This document shows positions 6,298-6,490 of a DNA stretch of 6,490 bases, one piece after another; positions within the stretch are counted from its first letter, which is position 1; each line of letters begins with the position of its first letter. The stretch is from contig JAQBNJ010000557.1 in the NCBI GenBank assembly GCA_028288645.1, forward strand, positions 1 to 6,490, read 5' to 3'. The notes below the pieces were generated by a model. It saw nothing but the letters and a program-made list of their open reading frames with translations. It did no database searches and was not told where the DNA came from. The DNA is from Sediminibacterium sp. GTDB taxonomy: Bacteria; Bacteroidota; Bacteroidia; Chitinophagales; Chitinophagaceae. The translations under genes were made by a program, and so were the position numbers.

Positions 6298-6490
6298 TAA
6301 TCGCCGATAGATCTCCAGGGCCATCCCGATCTCAAATGGTTCTCCATCCGGCGAAGAAAACGGAATATTCGTGGATGCTTTTCAGCAAAATGCGTCATAT
6401 AGGAGGGGGGGACGATCGTACAAAGTCCCTCGAGCGCTAACAAGCTAAAATCGTTTTTCATATGCTGAATCACGTATGATGGATTGTAAT
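6270..6490 (-). CDS. C-terminal part of a probable class I SAM methyltransferase, cut by window edge
   Basis: The frame is open from the right edge of the window to a TGA at 6272-6270, giving 72 visible residues. They read YNPSYVIQHMKNDFSLLALEGL, then a helical stretch PRIFRFLRRMENHLRS, and end WPWRSIGDYYIISFRRK. This layout, with a 'W-P...GDYYIISF' last strand, is typical of the C-terminal end of class I methyltransferases (Methyltransf_11/25 type) found in sugar and lipid clusters. The SAM-binding motifs would lie outside the window, so the assignment depends on the tail alone. The GTG at 6473 is unlikely to be the true start because the frame continues upstream with matching sequence. The gene converges on the nucleotidyltransferase-like gene and overlaps it by 28 bases. 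A run of seven C's (minus strand, 6411-6405) encodes part of the visible region. Confidence 0.65.
   Translation of the reverse strand, partial: YNPSYVIQHMKNDFSLLALEGLCTIVPPSYMTHFAEKHPRIFRFLRRMENHLRSGWPWRSIGDYYIISFRRK

Overview
The window is part of a surface polysaccharide (exopolysaccharide or O-antigen-like) biosynthesis locus. The organism is most likely a member of the Bacteroidota, perhaps Chitinophagaceae. That is an inference from three things: the flavour of the proteins, the AT-rich DNA in which start sites lack a Shine-Dalgarno sequence, and one promoter candidate that resembles the Bacteroidota TTTG/TAnnTTTG type. No rRNA or housekeeping marker is present to confirm it.

Layout: (1) A plus-strand group at 2-3646. 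It holds a GT4 glycosyltransferase cut by the left edge, a roughly 290-base gap without a convincing gene, a second glycosyltransferase of the DUF1972 type, and an O-antigen ligase/polymerase-like membrane protein. The last two overlap by ATGA. (2) A minus-strand pair at 5176-3633: a short, PglC-type priming sugar transferase, then after 5 bases an FkbM-family methyltransferase. This pair converges on the ligase gene and overlaps its 3' end by 14 bases. (3) A divergent intergenic region at 5177-5352. (4) A plus-strand nucleotidyltransferase-like gene of a poorly characterised family at 5353-6297. (5) The C-terminal end of what looks like a class I SAM methyltransferase on the minus strand, running off the right edge and overlapping the previous gene by 28 bases tail to tail.

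Working model: the sugar transferase loads the first sugar phosphate onto undecaprenyl phosphate at the inner membrane. The two GT4-fold enzymes add further sugars, the FkbM enzyme O-methylates a sugar or related group, and the Wzy_C/WaaL-like protein polymerises or transfers the chain on the periplasmic side. The role of the nucleotidyltransferase-like protein is unknown.

The most notable observation is that the DUF1972 glycosyltransferase is complete by homology from about position 1281. However, there is no ATG, GTG or TTG between its upstream in-frame stop (1272-1274) and an internal GTG at 1449, which lies beyond the conserved N-terminal motif. Either it starts at ATC or ATT, its start codon has been lost, or the base call is wrong. 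I see no CRISPR array, transposon, phage gene, tRNA or rRNA, and no clear sign of a wholly new system.
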